Assembly (NCBI RefSeq): GCF_000003815.2
Contig: NC_049992.1
Span: 9,216,567 to 9,280,566 of the forward strand
Source: Branchiostoma floridae
Lineage: Eukaryota; Chordata; Leptocardii; Amphioxiformes; Branchiostomatidae
Direction: 5' to 3'
DNA length: 64,000 nucleotides
Shown: one piece after another, positions 35,326-45,262 of the stretch
Position numbering within the stretch: position 1 is the first letter of the stretch
Layout of the letters: each line of letters starts with the position of its first letter
Notes under the pieces: model-generated
What the model saw: only the letters and a program-made list of their open reading frames with translations
What the model was told of the DNA's origin: nothing
Databases searched by the model: none
Made by a program: the position numbers and the translations under genes

Positions 35326-36990
35326 CGAGCAGATTCAATAGCGGTTGTCCCAATGATTCTTCACGGTTTCATGACAAACTTTTCGGAGTCTTTCAATTCT
35401 CTTTCGTTCCGGACGACCAGTAACGTACCACACCAGTGGTTCAAAGACTGAAAAATGAAAGCCGACTTGCGCTATGGCATTTAAATGCTAGCTAGGTTAT
35501 CGTTTCTGAACATGTTTTCAATTTGACGATGACGAAAATGTTTTGTGCTACAATTGAACATGGGCCAACGAGAATAGAAATGTTCTTGTAAATTAAAAAG
35601 CATGTTAGCTGTTGGACGTAGGTTTGCATACAACTGGAAATCTACTGCACAAAGAATAAAAAAACAAAAAAAAATCACATGATGTTGATATCAGAAGCTT
35701 ACTGCCATAGAATATTCAGGACAACAGATATTCAATGTCATAACATTTGAGTGCGCGTGCATGTTAAGCTATGGGCACAACCCGACGTACGTGCAATTTG
35801 TCCGTACGTTTTTTTTGGAGGCCACGTTCGCCACGTATTTCTGAAAACGTGGGGAACGATTTTCGCATGTACGCATCCGTTACCTACAATACAGTGTATG
35901 TCTACATACGTCTACGTCTCAGTGGCTAAAATTATATGACGTAGAAAAATCTATTTAGTATATTTCACTAATATTCAACTGATCACCATCTCGTGAAAAT
36001 TTTGTTGACAATACTGTGAATACACAAAGGCACACATGTGCACTTAAATAACAGCATGACATCTAATACTAGAAACAATTAGCATATCGCAAAGCCGAAA
36101 TGTATTCAAGCGAGAATCCCCGATGTCTTTCGTACCATTCACAGTCACCCAACTGGTGTGTTGAATAAAAGATCTCCGCATGACACGAGTGCTTTTAAGT
36201 GTTGCGACAATGTTGTTTTGTGAAGAGCAGACAATGGATCATCACGGAAGTGGCGGAAAGGATAAAACGATTTTTTCTGACATTATTACATGGAAAATAC
36301 ACATAAGACGTTGTAGTTTTTGTGTGTGGTGTAAAAAGAAGATTTGAATAGTTTCAAATTTGGTCGTACTTCGCCAGATCCTTCATTGGTTCGCGCTTCT
36401 ACGGTAAGTTGGTTATACGTTTTTAAAGTATTTCCCTACATACTAAATTTAGTACTAGTATACAATCTGTTGCGTAACGTCTTTGGCTGATGTATCAATT
36501 ACGTATTAATCAACGGTTGGGTATGTTTGTATTTTGTGTCATTTTACTTCAACTGACCAATCTATTTTGTTACCAAAAAGAACACGACATAGATCAAGTA
36601 GGCTAAATATCTAAAATACTAGTACGTAACACGATTCCAACGATCCAAGGACGCTAAATATTTAACATCCTTTGATAAACCTTATTACAAGATTTGTAGT
36701 GGATTGATTCGTGTACTTGGAAAAGTGTCACGTAAAATTGCTTATTAGCAGTATTTAAAGTAAGCATTGCTTACATGATTGGCCTTATAATTGAATTTGC
36801 AATTTCTTTGTCATCTACTCAAAGCGTCAGTAAAAAGATTCTCATTCGAATCATTGTACCTGGCCTGGTTTTTAAACTGTTATTTGGTTCTCTCTCTCTC
36901 TTTCTACCCCTAGCCTATGTTTCGATACTTTTAGTCAACCTATCACTACCCCACATAAAACAACAAACAATATCAATGTTATTTTGAAAC
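35326..36990. other. Intergenic, downstream of Hes gene 2; partial MITE at 35773
   Basis: Contains GGGCACAACCCGACGTACGT at 35773, a partial copy of the 31641-31930 element, and AT-rich unique DNA. No gene. Confidence 0.45.
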
Positions 36991-36992
36991 AT

Positions 36993-36998
36993 TTTATT
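36993..36998 (-). terminator. Poly(A) signal of Hes gene 2
   Basis: AATAAA on the minus strand (TTTATT on +), about 162 bases past the stop codon. It is the nearest canonical signal and implies a short 3' UTR. Confidence 0.65.
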
Positions 36999-37159
36999 GC
37001 ATAAGAAAATAGCTATGTAACAAACTTGTGCAAATGTGTATTTTACACATTACGACGTATTTGGAATTATTTACAAGCAGAAACATTTCATGCTCATGTA
37101 GCAACAATGTACAAACTTTTGCAAAGTTCCAGAGTGACAAAGTTGTAAGTGCTCATTGT

Positions 37160-38335
37160 TCACCAAGGTCTCCACACCTTGTCGGACTCGCTGATCGGAA
37201 GGGTGGACTGGAATCCGGCGGGAACCACTGCGGTCTGTGCCGTAGACGGCTGGTAGGTCGTTGCGGTGGTTTGTCGGTTCTCTACGCCGACCGGGGAATG
37301 TGTAAGTCCGTACACTGGAGACAACCTCGCGGGGGTACCGGTCGCCGTTCTGTTGTTGGTGTTGGTGTACACGGGAACTGTGTGTTGACTGGAAGGGAAG
37401 GTTTGGCTCGGTAAACTCACGGTGATGTGTTCGGGAGCCACAGGGACGATCCCGTACATCGCTGGCGGGACAGGGGACGCCTGGTGCCGGTGCTGACTGG
37501 GGAGGTAGCCGGTCCGTACGGCGGTGGCGTCACGTGGCTGAACCCTGGAGGAGTGTGCAGCGTTTTCTACCCTCTGGGTACAGCCGTCCAGGTGGTTGAG
37601 CAGCTTCTGTCTGACCTGCGGGTCCACGCCGTCCACCGTGCCCATGAAGCGGGCCACCTCGGCGCGACAGCGGCTGTAGCCCGCCCGGTACCTGCCCAAC
37701 GCCGCGGGGTCGGTGGAGACGGCGGCGGCCATCTGCTGCCTCTGCAGGCTGCGGACGTGTTTCACGGCGATTTCCAGGATGTCGGCCTTCTCCAGCTTGG
37801 AGTGGGAATTAGAAGTAGACTGGAAAAGAACAAACAGAACAGAAACTTATTACAACGGTCTCCAAAATACAATCGCGACACAAATTTCAGCAAAGTACAA
37901 CACGAAATGAAAAGTATTCCTTGATTGAGATACTTACGTTCACGTCGTTCTTGTAGGTGTCCAAGATGAGATTCTTCAGCTCGTTCAGACTGCTGTTGAT
38001 CCTGGCGCGGCGACGCTTCTCCATAAGCGGCTTGGACGACTGTGGGAAGGAAACGGCACAAAATTTAATACATGTTTCACAATTCATCAACAGCAAGCTA
38101 GACTTCTTCAGATCCTTCTATGGGCAATGGTGCTTATTTTGGGGAGGGCGCTGATTCGCGAATTTCAACATACGAGCCAGGTTCTTATACTGAGATCGTG
38201 AGGGCACAGAAGCTATCGTACTGCTAGAAGTAGAACAATAGCAATAGTGAATACAGCTAGAAGATACAATACACAAATACATACCTTGCGAGACTGGTAT
38301 GGGGCGTAGGACTCGATGACTTTCTCAACAGGCAT
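37160..38335 (-). CDS. Hes: Hes/hairy bHLH-Orange transcriptional repressor (gene 2)
   Basis: Three coding exons on the minus strand: 38335-38285 (ATG to AAG|GTATGT), 38039-37938 (CCCACAG|TCG to AAC|GTAAGT) and 37819-37160 (TTTCCAG|TCT to TGA), all phase 0, 270 aa. Residues 18-80 are the b[18 protein letters not shown] with Pro21, helix 1 [12 protein letters not shown], then a loop about four residues longer than in gene 1 ([13 protein letters not shown]), and helix 2 [14 protein letters not shown]. The Orange domain spans about 92-135 ([11 protein letters not shown]..). The C-terminal WRPW (267-270) binds Groucho/TLE. Function as for gene 1: nuclear repressor, probably a Notch effector. The positions of both introns match gene 1, and the third intron of vertebrate Hes1 is absent here too. 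The tail sequence differs strongly from gene 1, so the two are diverged paralogues. Confidence 0.95.
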
Positions 38336-38442
38336 GCTGACGGTTGTACGTTGCAAGTGTGTCACGGATAAAGGATAATACCAGGAGCTCCGTTCACAAC
38401 ACGAGCGGTCGTTCGTTTGGCGAGTGTCCGGCAGGCGACGGG

Positions 38443-38450
38443 TTTTTATA
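38443..38450 (-). promoter_or_regulatory. TATA box of Hes gene 2
   Basis: TATAAAAA on the minus strand, about 110 bases upstream of the ATG at 38335. Transcription would start near 38415. A CACGAG N-box lies at 38400-38405, close to that start. Confidence 0.7.
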
Positions 38451-38513
38451 CAGAAGCGGGTCTTTTGTTGCCCTTTGCCGCCCAGTTCCGACAAAGCATA
38501 CCTGCACTCTCAG

Positions 38514-38599
38514 CCAATCACCGCAAGTGAGACCACTTGTGTCGAGGGCTCTGATTGATCGCGATTGTAGAACACAAGATGTGTCGTCGTCCGTGATTG
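38514..38599 (-). promoter_or_regulatory. CCAAT boxes of Hes gene 2
   Basis: CCAAT at 38514-38518 and ATTGG at 38595-38599, upstream of the TATA box. Both sit in the same GATTGG/CCAATCA context found in the Hes gene 1 promoter. Confidence 0.5.
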
Positions 38600-38701
38600 G
38601 TTGGCGGCGGCGTCCGTACCTTGAGGGCTGACATCTGCCGATATGTACCTTATTACCGTGCTAAGCACGTGCCGGGGCCTTTGTCTGGCGGTCGGCCGGA
38701 G

Positions 38702-38709
38702 TGTGGGAA
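38702..38709 (+). promoter_or_regulatory. CSL/Su(H)-type site 1
   Basis: TGTGGGAA fits the CSL consensus YGTGRGAA, about 370 bases upstream of the Hes gene 2 ATG. A CACGTG E-box lies nearby at 38666-38671. Confidence 0.5.
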
Positions 38710-38960
38710 AACTCCACCCACAAATCCGACAACCCTCCAGCTATCTCCGAGAAAACTGCCTGAAAGAACATCATATCTTTCTTATCATTCCTATAACTCA
38801 TCCGAATCAATTCACATGCCCTGTACAAGACATTGTGGCTTGGAATCTTACAATAGTTCCGATTTTGAAGTCGGTTTCTTGATTTTTTTCTCAGAACATG
38901 AGCGTCAGAGAAGCGTGAAGAGTCAAGAACATAATTGTTACCCTCGGGGCTTTCCAACCG

Positions 38961-38968
38961 TTCCCACG
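38961..38968 (-). promoter_or_regulatory. CSL/Su(H)-type site 2
   Basis: CGTGGGAA on the minus strand (TTCCCACG on +), the best-affinity form of the CSL consensus, about 630 bases upstream of the Hes gene 2 ATG. Confidence 0.5.
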
Positions 38969-38999
38969 GCCCGATTCAATAAAAGGTAAAACCAGCCTC

Positions 39000-40500
39000 A
39001 AGGCACGCTCTTCCTTAAAAAAAAAAATAAATCGTAAAAAAAAGCCACCGGTTCTTTACAATATGTCTATAAAGTCGTTCAGCAAGAAAATAGAACCAAT
39101 ATATATATATATGCGATTCTTTTTCTGACAAAATAATAGTTATGTGTCAATTTCAGCGATTAGATGTCACAAAAAGGTACACATGCGTGCTTGCGCAATG
39201 CCGACGACAATTCGTACCCAGCTGCAAGTGTCACCTTTGTTATCTCCTAGCGTGGGCACGCGTGCGACACACGTTTGACACTAGCTTAGCAAAAAATGTG
39301 TCGCACCAGGCAACTTCTCACCTAGGCGACTGGAGTTTGTCTTTGTTCACACGTCTATGATCAGACAGCTAGACACGTGGCCGATTTGTTCCCAATTTTA
39401 CCATTTGTTTTCATCAAAGTTACGGGTAGAGTCAGTGAGGTGGGGTTAATGTACAAAAAACTACTAATTTTATACACGCAAGGTTGCCATCCACTATACA
39501 TGTATAAGTTTATAGTATTATGCTACATATTAATCCTTTGATTGTTGTTCCATTGTATAATAAATAAGCCAAATAACTTGACATGCATTGTAATATTGTT
39601 GAGTAATAAAGTTATCATAATCATTAGAGAGTCCTTTATATATATATAGTGCCGGTAGCGGGTTGGTCTTGTTGTAATGATAAGTCGGCTGTACACAGAC
39701 ACGGTAGTTGAAGTTGAGGTAGAAAGTTGTCCAACGGCAGGTGTGCGATCATACTTCTCACTGTATACAGGAAAAACAAATTGTACAGACTGGTAGGACT
39801 TCATGCACGTTCTATTAGATTTAAGTATCATTTTGATTATACCCATACCATGTATTCATAACCTAGAAATGTTTCGCTGTACTCGAAGACTCCGTGTTCT
39901 CTCTTCAATGCTATATCAGTAGCGAATGCTGACTGTAGGCTCCGAAAAGCATTGTTTTGAAATCGCCGACATGTCAAAGAATGACGTAATTATTTCAGGA
40001 TTTGGAGCTTATTCATGTAAGACCACAAGACACCGACTGCAAAGATTCCCACCATTTGCGGCTTCCCAAAGGACTAAGACGAGAAAACCCTTCATTGTCT
40101 AAGCAGAAGAATTTTCTGTGTGAAATAATTTTCTCACTGTTGTGCCTTCCCAGGGGTTTCAGTTAACCATTGTCTCACAAAGCGACCTGTTGCCGCTCTT
40201 TGTCTCACAAATCTGAGCAGCCTTGTTTCCCACGCGCGCGGGACTTTTACATGCAAACTCGGGCGACCAACGCAGGGACTGGGCACGGTGCAAATAATGC
40301 GGCCATTATTCTAAACGATGCCGTCATCTTTAGCCCCCAGTGATTGACCAAACTGTCAGATAATGAACAAGACAACCAAATTAAGAACCAAAATTGCCCT
40401 AATTACAATGAAGCTATAGTAAACCATGACAACTAAGTTGAAAGTGCCATGACTTCAAGCTTAAACATGGCGTTTATATTACTTGATGGGCCTCCTTGTT
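39000..40500. other. Intergenic, no gene seen
   Basis: Upstream of Hes gene 2. AT-rich, short (TA)n at about 39103-39112 and 39638-39648. Possible distal regulatory DNA; nothing specific recognised beyond the listed sites. Confidence 0.4.
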
Positions 40501-40544
40501 TACCACCAATTGAAACTAGACACGGTTGCAGTCCTACGGAGACG

Positions 40545-40710
40545 GGGTAAACTCGCTATCACGGCAAAGTCCCTTCCACAGCAAACTCTCTTCCTCGGCA
40601 AACTCCCTTTCCCGGTACAAGAGAACATAGCCAACGTTGAAAATCGCGGACCAACGCCCCCCCCCCAAAAAAACACAGCCCCGTTCCGAAGTCTGCAACG
40701 GAGTCTATTG
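40545..40710. repeat. Second copy of the repeat at 4180-4395
   Basis: It shares GGCAAACTCCCTTTCC, AGAACATAGCCAACGTTGA, a (C)n(A)n tract and CCGTTCCGAA..CTGCAA..GGAGTCTA. No coding capacity. Confidence 0.75.
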
Positions 40711-40739
40711 AAACGGTTATCAAATATGACATTTAGCAA

Positions 40740-41234
40740 ACTCTAGGGAGGCAACGAACGAGAAAACGATTAAGAAATTGGAAAGTGTACGTAAGCAGAA
40801 AAAGCAAAACGGCAAACTAAAAGCGTCAGTAGTTCCACGAGGCTCAACCCTGGAACCATACTAGTAACTCTTTTTCGTTCTCTAATTTTTGTGGACTAAA
40901 AGGTGTTATGGTGATCCGTCTGGCCCCACCCTTTAAAACTCGTCTGTGGCCAGAAGGTGTGAAGTTTCCCCCCTAGTGTTTTCTTTTACAACTGCGTGTG
41001 GATTGTGTGTACTACAAGAGACACGCGTCACACTTTCGCGTTAATGAACCAAAATTAACATGTTTTATGAAAGGCTTCGAGTCTTTACATCTTGTTGGGA
41101 TGCATATTCTGTTCAACTGAGATTCAACGCTGACAAAACATAGAAGCGATGGTTGAAGCGACGTAAGGCTAACGCCAAGGTGGGGTCACACATGCGTATA
41201 TATTTAAGTTCGTATGAGGCGCGCACTGGAGTAT
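40740..41234. other. Intergenic, no gene seen
   Basis: Nothing recognised. Confidence 0.35.
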
Positions 41235-41429
41235 TTGCCTCAACCAGGCCCCACAGGTCGTTGGAAAAATAATAGAAATTGGACAAACGTAAACGGGTAA
41301 CATGTCAGACGAGTTAGCTGGGTCGCTGACCATACTTCTCGGTCAGCTAACCCATCTGGCAGGTTATGTATCTATATTTGTCCAACTAGTACTATTTTCC
41401 CCGCGTCCCGAGGAGCCTGTTAGAGACTA
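41235..41429. mobile_element. MITE related to the TAGYCTCTACCAGRCTCC family
   Basis: A diverged copy: left GCCTCAACCAGGCCCC, right GGAGCCTGTTAGAGACTA, with TAGAAATTGGACAAA inside and a GTTAGCTG..CAGCTAAC core palindrome. Confidence 0.65.
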
Positions 41430-41474
41430 AAAGCTTCATACGCACCTCAAACGGACTTAGATATATACACACGT

Positions 41475-41748
41475 GTGACCCCTTTCTACTAGGACTGCGT
41501 TCTCGTCGCGCTCTTTCTGCGATCTAAAATTTTACAGATCGCTCAACGAATTGTATAGAAATGAAACGATTTTTTTTACACTTTAAGTGTTTTGTTGTTC
41601 TATCAGTCACACCTTGACATTCTGTATGATATAAAAAGTAAGAAATCAAAGGTTACACATATCCTATTTAGGTCGCAGTGAGAGTAGCCTGGTACCCAGC
41701 CTACAGTGAGAGCGCAGCGCGATCGCCATCTAGTGGAAAGGTGGCATT
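41475..41748. mobile_element. MITE, ACCCCCTTTCCACT family, copy
   Basis: Left GTGACCCCTTTCTACTAGGA, then CTCGTCGCGCTCTTTCTGCG; right AGCGCAGCGCGATCGCCATC, TAGTGGAAAGGTGGCATTA. It aligns with 55150-55392 along its whole length (ACAGATCGCTCAACGAATT.. shared). An extra ~15-base duplication (AGTAGCCTGGTACCCAGCCT) sits in the right arm. Confidence 0.75.
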
Positions 41749-42529
41749 ACCGGGGCCCGGTCGGGCTTTTTGTGGACGCGAAAAATAGAAATGTATAGTA
41801 TGTATAAAAATTACACACAACTAATGCCCACGACTATACTCTTGTGAGTGTTGATTGTTTAATCACACAATGTGATGATAAACCAAACAAAAGCATAAAA
41901 ATTGTGTCTACAGATACTACAAGGTTGATAACAGCCTACTTTATTGAGATTTTGGTTTCGAGTTACTTTTGTGTATTTCAAAGCAGTTGTTACATTGTAA
42001 ATAACACTTTTTGAAGTACCAAAACGTTCTGGTATTAGAATATATATTTTTTTCCGAACTAAACCGACGTATTGTATAATTAATGTGTTTATTTAGAAAA
42101 AGCTTATTCCATACTAGATATAATTTGCAATGGTTACTAACCACACGAGAGGCCTTGTGAGTGCAGTCAAATCATTCAATCATAACTTTGAGTGAAAATC
42201 AAACAAACGTAATTCCAAAGATTACAAGTGATAACATCCGATTGCAATCCTTTATTGTACATAATTAGGAACTCCGACCACATTAATCCTTTAAAATACA
42301 CAAAATGTAATACACAAAATGTAGACTATTTTCGTCTGCAAATCTTTTCTTTCATTCATAGTTTTATTGATACTCACATGTATAAGCTCTTGTATTGTCT
42401 GACCGTATTATATTAAAACAAGTGACTATATGTCATAGAGTTACCTTCTCTATTGCCTTCAAGTTGATCGAATAATGTTTAAAAGTAGGGGTCTCAAACC
42501 TATGTCACTTCTTGAAGAAGGCGAGGGAA
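41749..42529. other. Intergenic, no gene seen
   Basis: AT-rich, short ORFs only. Confidence 0.35.
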
Positions 42530-42791
42530 TAACTCCTTTATATCTGGCCGCCGACTCCTCTAGCGTACTATTGTCACTCTATTTCCAGTTTCTATATGCT
42601 TCCAAAAAAGAAGTCAAACCCAACCTGTTTAGAAATAGTCAACACTAGTATTAGAGTAGAATATTGTTCATGACTGTCCATTGTCACTATGTTTACTTGT
42701 ACTTGCAATTAGCCCTCGGGCACGAACTTGCAAATAAACTTATTATTATATATATAAGACCACCGCGATCCGCGGAGCCTGGTAGAGGCTA
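42530..42791. repeat. Broken MITE, TAGYCTCTACCAGRCTCC family
   Basis: The core (GGCCGCCGACTCCTCTAGCGTACTA) and the right end GATCCGCGGAGCCTGGTAGAGGCTA (in two parts here: 42768-42780 and 42781-42791) match 33355-33555, separated by about 150 bases of unrelated AT-rich DNA; the left end is missing. Confidence 0.6.
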
Positions 42792-42867
42792 AAAAAAGGA
42801 CTGTTGTGATGGTATTTACCTCAATGAATTATTAGTTCATTAACAATCAATATCTCCATATTTTTTA

Positions 42868-42953
42868 CGCCAGATAGATCAACTGGATATGATTATGGAA
42901 ATGGACATAACGTTACAGACTGTGACAGTGACGAAAATCATATCCAGTTGCTT
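42868..42953. repeat. Hairpin, CAACTGGATATGATT arms
   Basis: CAACTGGATATGATT at 42869 and AATCATATCCAGTTG at 42938 are exact complements (15 bp) around a ~55-base loop. Confidence 0.6.
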
Positions 42954-43106
42954 GAGTAAATAAAAGTATTCCCGCCAAAGAATTCAAGTATGTCTGTAAC
43001 TCTGTTGATCTTTTGTCTAAATTCTCTTAAAGTGGAGGTACCAAAAGGTAGGCATAAATTGTTTTTCATGAAATGAAAATACTCTTTGGCGTATATTATT
43101 ACCTGA

Positions 43107-43489
43107 ATGTCTAACCTTCGTCGACTTATCTGTGTTTTAACTTCTAGGTTGAAGAAATCTTGCTATCATGCAGGTGTGCGCTTCAGACAAATCCTCACAC
43201 CAGGCGGCAAGAACCGACGGAAGTCGGCCTATCGAGCTTTTAACCACCTTTGTGGAAAACTTACTCAAGCTCGATACGAACAATGGAAGACAAGACGTCT
43301 CCTTACACCGCCTCTTGCACACACTTAGCCCGACAAAAAGAGCAGCTCACGGAAAATACAAGATTTATCGCTGCTGGGCGAGTAATTATGCAGCCATTTT
43401 TCCACATGACGGCGCGATTTGTTGCTCAAAACAAGGCACATTGTCGGCAGGAAAGTATGAAAATGTTTGCTAGGATTATCTCTGTGTGA
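43107..43489 (+). other. GC-richer block with overlapping ORFs, unidentified
   Basis: Three + frames stay open for 61-101 codons between about 43107 and 43489 in a locally GC-richer stretch, after a possible acceptor (TTTTAACTTCTAG at 43149). None shows a recognisable domain, and I cannot choose a frame. It could be an exon of an unrecognised gene or a decayed repeat. Confidence 0.25.
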
Positions 43490-43663
43490 CGTCTGCAGGT
43501 ATTTTCATCCAGGTGAGAGAGTTTAATGAGAAGCGAGGTGTGTTTTTAAGCCTTCTTTTTTATAGATAATGGCAGCGGTTTATGGCGCGCCGTCCGTTTG
43601 TTGCAACTGCGCATGTTTGAATGTATTTGGATGAAATGGGTAGATCATTCGGAAACTCCATAA

Positions 43664-43888
43664 TACCCCTGTCACATTTGGCGAAAATCGATCGGACGAC
43701 GATTCTGCGGCAATCGCCCGAGCCTCGCTTATAATAATAACTTTATTGCACAACAATTAAGGAAAAAAGTATGGCTTAGATATGACAGGGACGGTTTTCA
43801 GGTGAAAATGCGCCAACTCTGGAACGTCGTGAATTTTAATTGTGTTCCATCGATACGCCCCGAGATTGTGGATAATGTGACAGGGGTA
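43664..43888. mobile_element. MITE with TACCCCTGTCACATT ends, TAA target duplication
   Basis: 225 bp. TACCCCTGTCACATT at the left and AATGTGACAGGGGTA at the right (one-base offset inside), flanked by TAA at 43661-43663 and 43889-43891. The 3-bp TWA duplication is the hallmark of PIF/Harbinger-type elements. Confidence 0.85.
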
Positions 43889-43931
43889 TAAGCGATGCAC
43901 AGGACTGGTATTTTTGGTCAACAGGGACTGT

Positions 43932-43941
43932 GGCTATAAAA
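43932..43941 (+). promoter_or_regulatory. Isolated TATA-like motif
   Basis: GCTATAAAAGGACGG is an excellent TATA-box match but no gene is recognised downstream; the ORF at 44016-44225 has no domain. Confidence 0.2.
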
Positions 43942-44261
43942 GGACGGACAAGTAAATTTGTTTTGTCACATGCCGAATAAAAACGATATGAATACTTTAT
44001 CATATACATATAATATTGTATTGTGTGATGTTAGAACTGGTGAGGGATGCTGCCATTTTAGACTCAAACGCCAGGTTGGGACGCGGAGAGAGTTGTGGCC
44101 ATGGTCGAGACTCGAAGCGAGTCAGTAAAAATCCCAACCCCTTGCCCTTGGCTCGCTATAGAGATTTGGTCTATAAACAAGCTTTAAAGTATATAGCTGA
44201 CGGGAGGAGAGTTGAGAAAAAATAGAAATGCTAATTGAATGACAGAAGGAACAATGCCCTG

Positions 44262-44648
44262 AAAAGCGTACAGTATGAAAAATGACAGCCATGTCGGACT
44301 CTGCGGTGAGGAACATCTGTGAGTCGGACCCACTGGAAGTTACACAAAGGAGGGTCAGGTGCACATAATGTGGGGCGTTCCGAACTTCTCCACAATAGGG
44401 AAGGGTAGAATCAAAGCACCAACAACACAGACTTGATTAGAAACCACTACACAAAGGGCAGGGAACCACAGAGCTGGGTTAGTCTGAGGGCAGAAGGTGC
44501 TGTGTTTGGAAGTAGAGGTCAAATATTACACAAAGGAGTTTACTTAACCTCAGATTCAATTGGACAGGAGACCTGACTGTGGAGCGTGAGTTCTAGGGTT
44601 TGGCCACGCGAACTGTTGGAGAGCGGACAAAACAGCGGCACGGGGATG
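44262..44648. repeat. Copy C (partial) of the ~1-kb duplicated segment
   Basis: It matches 16262-16648 in direct orientation with only a few differences and stops abruptly after GCGGCACGGGG, the same place where copies A and B begin to diverge from each other. Confidence 0.8.
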
Positions 44649-45049
44649 CACAGAGACTTTCTAAGACCAGTTCAAGACTCTAAGAAATCACCGATAAGAT
44701 ATTTAGATGACGACGGATGATTTTCATTACCACGGATCATCACTTCCATACCACGGATAAATCTTTACTGTCCTACATCTTTTAAAAACAATTGCAATAT
44801 GTCACACATAGCCGACCATGCATATGGCCTCCAGACCTTCTACACAAGATGGTCAAGAGCAAGGTCATATTTGGTTGGTTGGGAGTTGATCGGCGAGGTC
44901 TTTCAAAGTCGTCTGCAGGCTGATCAAGAAGTTAAAAATTAAAGTCGGGAAAGCCATATTCTATAGTAGGTGCGAACTGTAGCTAGAATAGTTTGGATTT
45001 CAGGCTACTCCCAACGTTGCACCGACTTTGGTTGGGGAGTTTTTTTCGT
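44649..45049. other. Intergenic, no gene seen
   Basis: A small ACTCCCAAC / GTTGGGGAGT hairpin lies at 45005-45040. Confidence 0.35.
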
Positions 45050-45110
45050 AATCTCCAAGCAGATCTTGCGGTGACATGAGATAGTGTCATAAGCTTGGGA
45101 AGAAGTTTAG
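45050..45110. repeat. Left end of an AATCTCCAAGCAGAT-family MITE
   Basis: AATCTCCAAGCAGATCTTGC then GGTGACATGAGATAGTGTCA matches the family's left end; the right end was not found before the LINE. Confidence 0.6.
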
Positions 45111-45262
45111 GCGGGAACAAAGTCGAGGAAAGTTCCTGAATGCGTGATAGGGGCTTAAACGGAACTCTCAGTCCCAAGTTATCTTCTTCCCGCCAAAGTC
45201 AACAAATCAGTTAGATAGCTTGTATGCATTACCTCCATCCTCTTTCTAGTAGGTAATTATAA

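Noticed and set aside
38702-38968. Paired Su(H) site (SPS) upstream of Hes gene 2
   Set aside because: The two CSL sites are about 260 bp apart, far from the ~16-bp spacing of a true SPS.
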